Notes under the pieces: model-generated
The model's database searches: none
What the model saw: the letters and a program-made list of their open reading frames with translations, nothing else
Told to the model about the DNA's origin: nothing
Shown: piece by piece, positions 61,534 through 64,000 of the stretch
How the letters are laid out: each line of letters starts with the position of its first letter
Numbering within the stretch: the stretch's first letter is position 1
Assembly: GCA_944322095.1 (NCBI GenBank)
Contig: CALUNU010000005.1
Location: 1 to 64,000 of the forward strand
Length of the DNA stretch: 64,000 bases
Source: an uncultured Alloprevotella sp.
GTDB lineage: Bacteria > Bacteroidota > Bacteroidia > Bacteroidales > Bacteroidaceae
Reading direction: 5' to 3'
Program-made: the position numbers and the translations under genes

Positions 61534-62400
61534 TCATCCGAGAAAACTCTTCAAATACTTATAGCGGCCGTTCTTTCGTAGCTGCATAATGGCCTTTTCC
61601 TTGATCTGGCGTACGCGTTCGCGGCTCAGGTGCAGCTTACGCCCTATTTCGTCGAGCCCCATCTCGGGGCCGCCGATGCCGTAAAACATGCTCACCACCT
61701 TGCGCTCCCTTTCGGGCAGCTGCCTGAGCACGCCGACAACCTCCGTCGTAAGCGATTCTTCCGCCATCAGCCTGTCGGTGTTCGACACGTCGCGGCTCCC
61801 CAGCACGTCAAGCAGGCTGCCGCCCTCGTTCTCGCCCTCGGCTATGGGGGCGTCGACAGATACGTGCCGGTTGCCCACCATGGTGGAGTTTCTCACCTTG
61901 TCTATGTCTATGCCCAACGCTTCGGATACCTCCTCAGCCGAGGGCATGCGCTCGTTTGTCTGGACGAAATGGTTATAAAACTTGTTGATTCTTCCGGCTA
62001 TTCCGATCTGGTTCATCGGGATGCGTACGATGCGGCTGTTTTCGGCCAGCGCCTGCAAGATGCTCTGCCTTATCCACCACACGGCATACGAGATAAACTT
62101 AAACCCGCGCGTCTCGTCGAAACGCTTCGCCGCCGTCACCAGCCCGACGTTGCCCTCGTTTATCAGATCGATGAGCCCCAGGCCCTGTCCCTGATATTGT
62201 TTTGCCACCGAAACGACGAAGCGCAGATTGGCGCGCGTCAGTTTTTCCAAAGCCTCGCGGTCGCCTTTGCGTATCTTTTTGGTAAGTTCTATTTCCTCGT
62301 CAATGCCGATCATGTGTTCGCGGCTGACTTCCTGCAAGTATCGCTCCAACGATACGCCTTCCCGGGAAGTATAACTTTGAGCTATTTTGAGTTGCCTCAT
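61534..62400 (-). CDS. rpoD: Primary RNA polymerase sigma factor (RpoD/SigA type)
   Basis: A 288-aa sigma-70-family protein without the long N-terminal region 1.1, as in Bacteroidetes primary sigma factors. Region 2 has LIDLINEGNVGLVTAAKRFDETRGFKFISYAVWWIRQ (about 76-112), and region 4 has LDEIGRKLHLSRERVRQIKEKAI (about 250-272). It recognises the TAnnTTTG/TTTG promoters seen throughout this window. It has its own -7 box. Confidence 0.95.
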   Translation of the reverse strand: MRQLKIAQSYTSREGVSLERYLQEVSREHMIGIDEEIELTKKIRKGDREALEKLTRANLRFVVSVAKQYQGQGLGLIDLINEGNVGLVTAAKRFDETRGFKFISYAVWWIRQSILQALAENSRIVRIPMNQIGIAGRINKFYNHFVQTNERMPSAEEVSEALGIDIDKVRNSTMVGNRHVSVDAPIAEGENEGGSLLDVLGSRDVSNTDRLMAEESLTTEVVGVLRQLPERERKVVSMFYGIGGPEMGLDEIGRKLHLSRERVRQIKEKAIMQLRKNGRYKYLKSFLG

Positions 62401-62423
62401 TTTTCATAGTATTTTAAAGCGCC

Positions 62424-62431
62424 CAAATATA
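62424..62431 (-). promoter_or_regulatory. -7 box for rpoD
   Basis: Reads TATATTTG on the minus strand, 24 bases upstream of the rpoD ATG. Confidence 0.6.
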
Positions 62432-62584
62432 CGTTTTATTCTTCACACCGTAAAGCCTATTTCCTTTTTTATACAGACGGCAAACAACTTACCCCACCAT
62501 TTTTCAGAAACACCGGGCACGTCATAGCGTCGCGCAAACCCGCTCATCGTGCCGGGGCACGCCCCCATCCACCCGGAAAACGAA

Positions 62585-62618
62585 GCCGCCGCCCCGCGTT
62601 TGTATGCGGGGCGGCGGC
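62585..62618 (-). terminator. Terminator of the degQ/htrA gene
   Basis: GCCGCCGCCCCGC (62585-62597) pairs with GCGGGGCGGCGGC (62606-62618), a very stable stem 24 bases beyond the stop. Confidence 0.85.
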
Positions 62619-62641
62619 CATTCAAATTCACGTAAGTGCAT

Positions 62642-64000
62642 TTATTTCTTATTTTTCGCTTTCGGATCGGCCAGCTCCACCGTAAAGCTGCGGTTCAGGC
62701 CGCTCTGCGTCTTGGCCCTGATCCACAGCACGCGGTCGGAGCTCATATTGGCTTCTTTGACGGCCTGCTCGAAATCTTCCGTCGTGTTCATCTTGCGGTC
62801 GTTCACCTGCATGATGATGATGCCTTTCGTAACGCCGGCTTCTTTCATCTTGCCGTCGCGTATGGCCGACACAACAAGGCCATGGCTCAGGTTGAGCTCT
62901 TTCTTTTCGTTCTCGCTGAGCGGACGCAAGGCCACACCGATTTCGTCCGTATCGACCGTTTCGACCATGGCCGTCGTACCTTGGATGTTGCGCAGCGTAA
63001 GCGTGGCTGTATGCTTTTTCTTATCGCGCATATAGGTGACGGTCACTTTGTCGCCCGGGCGGTGGTTCACAAGCGCCTCTTGCAGTTCGCCAAATTTGTC
63101 GATCGTTTTCCCGTCTATCGAGAGAATGACGTCGCCGGCTTTCAAGTCGGCGGCAGCAGCCGCGCCGTCGGCGCTCACTTCGGCCACGTAGACGCCAGTC
63201 ACCGTGCCCAGATCCACATCATTGCCTTTGGCCTTCTGGGCATCGATGTAAATGCTGACATCCTGCCCGGTGATGCCCAGAAGTGCCCGCTGCACGGTGC
63301 CATACTTCTTTAAATCGTCCACGACCTTGTTCATTATCGACGTGGGAATGGCAAAACCGTAGCCGGCATACGAGCCTGTCTGCGAATAAATCATTGCATT
63401 TATTCCCACCAGTTCGCCGCGGGCGTTCACCAGCGCGCCGCCCGAGTTTCCCGGGTTGATGGCAGCGTCCGTCTGTATGAACGACTCGATGCCCTCGGCG
63501 CTTGCCCCCAGCGTGCGGGCTTTGGCGCTGACGATGCCGGCCGTCACGGTCGACGTCAGGCTGAACGGATTGCCGATGGCCAGCACCCATTCGCCCACCT
63601 TCAGGTTGTCGCTGTTGCCGATGGAAATGGCGGGCAGGTCTTCTCCCTCTATTTTAATGAGCGCCAGGTCCGTATTTTTGTCCATGCCGATGATGCGGGC
63701 CTTAAACTCGCGGTTATCGTTGAGCTTTACCATGAGCTCGTCGGCTTCTTCCACCACATGGTTGTTTGTCACGATGTAGCCATCCGTCGAAATGATGACA
63801 CCCGAACCGGCTCCATGGCGGGGCGGCGTTTGGTAGCGCCGCTGCGAGCGACCGCCGTTGCTGCGTCCGTTTCCGAAGAAATCGCCGAAAAAGTCTTCGA
63901 ACGGATCGTAATATTCCACCGTCCGCTCGCGGCTGTTGGTCGTCACCTTGATGTAAACAACAGAGTTAACCGTCTTTTCTGCGGCATACGTCAGATCCAC
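62642..64000 (-). CDS. DegQ/HtrA-family periplasmic serine protease (N-terminus outside window)
   Basis: At least 453 codons, running off the right edge, so the signal peptide is missing. The trypsin-like domain has His in VTNNHVV, Asp in NTDLALIKI and Ser in NPGNSGGALV. Two PDZ domains follow; the first has VSADGAAAAADLKAGDVILSIDGK. A Gly/Asn/Arg-rich loop (NGRSNGGRSQRR) is near the N-terminus. It degrades or refolds misfolded envelope proteins. Confidence 0.93.
   Translation of the reverse strand: MDLTYAAEKTVNSVVYIKVTTNSRERTVEYYDPFEDFFGDFFGNGRSNGGRSQRRYQTPPRHGAGSGVIISTDGYIVTNNHVVEEADELMVKLNDNREFKARIIGMDKNTDLALIKIEGEDLPAISIGNSDNLKVGEWVLAIGNPFSLTSTVTAGIVSAKARTLGASAEGIESFIQTDAAINPGNSGGALVNARGELVGINAMIYSQTGSYAGYGFAIPTSIMNKVVDDLKKYGTVQRALLGITGQDVSIYIDAQKAKGNDVDLGTVTGVYVAEVSADGAAAAADLKAGDVILSIDGKTIDKFGELQEALVNHRPGDKVTVTYMRDKKKHTATLTLRNIQGTTAMVETVDTDEIGVALRPLSENEKKELNLSHGLVVSAIRDGKMKEAGVTKGIIIMQVNDRKMNTTEDFEQAVKEANMSSDRVLWIRAKTQSGLNRSFTVELADPKAKNKK

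Noticed and set aside
1..64000. tRNA, rRNA, insertion sequence or prophage
   Set aside because: I saw no cloverleaf-type sequence, transposase motif, terminal inverted repeats or phage genes. A tRNAscan and Infernal search would be needed to exclude small RNAs.

Overview
This window is a stretch of a Bacteroidales chromosome with high GC, probably from a Prevotellaceae-like organism (the family is an inference). The evidence is: lineage-restricted families (DUF3078, DUF4199, DUF4295, DUF6048/DUF6452-type pairs, HU-CCDC81/SPOR and HU-LysM proteins, DUF5117/5118-type metalloprotease); an S16 protein with an Ala/Glu-rich tail; the 288-residue primary sigma factor; a lipoprotein with an acidic export signal after its lipobox; and about seventeen intergenic octamers matching the Bacteroidetes -7 box TAnnTTTG. 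I saw no rRNA, tRNA, CRISPR array, insertion sequence or prophage. The segment looks like ordinary core chromosome with a few accessory islands.

Layout. 1-11.5 kb (+): tail of an unknown gene, a 440-bp gap with two copies of a palindromic repeat, rlmD, an unknown gene, a secreted zinc metalloprotease, gmd-fcl (GDP-L-fucose synthesis), dnaE and trxA. 11.6-19.7 kb (-): rpsP, nspC plus an OPT-family transporter, galE, a DUF3078 outer-membrane protein and a MalY/PatB-type enzyme. 19.8-29.9 kb (-): a tightly packed nine-gene run: PurF-like protein lacking the catalytic N-terminal Cys, small protein, YgiQ-type radical SAM protein, PP2C-like protein, nitrilase-family amidase, M3 peptidase, dCMP deaminase-like protein, CtpA-type S41 protease and 5-formyl-THF cyclo-ligase. 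30.1-34 kb: a membrane zinc peptidase, then (+) a two-gene cassette of an ABC-type ATPase and a DUF4435/TOPRIM protein, then a lipoprotein and a small HTH regulator.

34.3-43.8 kb (-): tilS, a radical SAM protein, and a long operon reading TPR protein, ferredoxin, 2-oxoacid:ferredoxin oxidoreductase alpha, small membrane protein, beta, gamma, small unknown protein, acyltransferase and a large secreted amidase/golvesin-type protein. 44.1-53.9 kb (-): HU-CCDC81/SPOR protein, zinc-ribbon FHA protein and a secreted protein; ftsY-rimO-HU-HU/LysM; rpmB-rpmG-DUF4295; map-tsaD-pncC. 54.2-59.4 kb (+): DUF4199 membrane protein, polyprenol-type glycosyltransferase, two overlapping envelope genes, mntP, apbE and a Crp/Fnr regulator. 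59.4-64 kb (-): a four-gene unit of secreted protein, HprK-like kinase, S26-type peptidase and PqqD-like protein, then rpoD and a truncated degQ/htrA gene.

The candidates most worth follow-up are the ATPase plus DUF4435 pair (resembling the PARIS/OLD type of defence module), the secreted protein/HprK-like/S26-like/PqqD unit (resembling a pared-down peptide-modification locus), the PurF homologue without a glutaminase nucleophile but with a C-terminal four-Cys cluster, and the oxidoreductase operon interrupted by a membrane-protein gene. All functional statements come from reading motifs and gene order; no database search was run.
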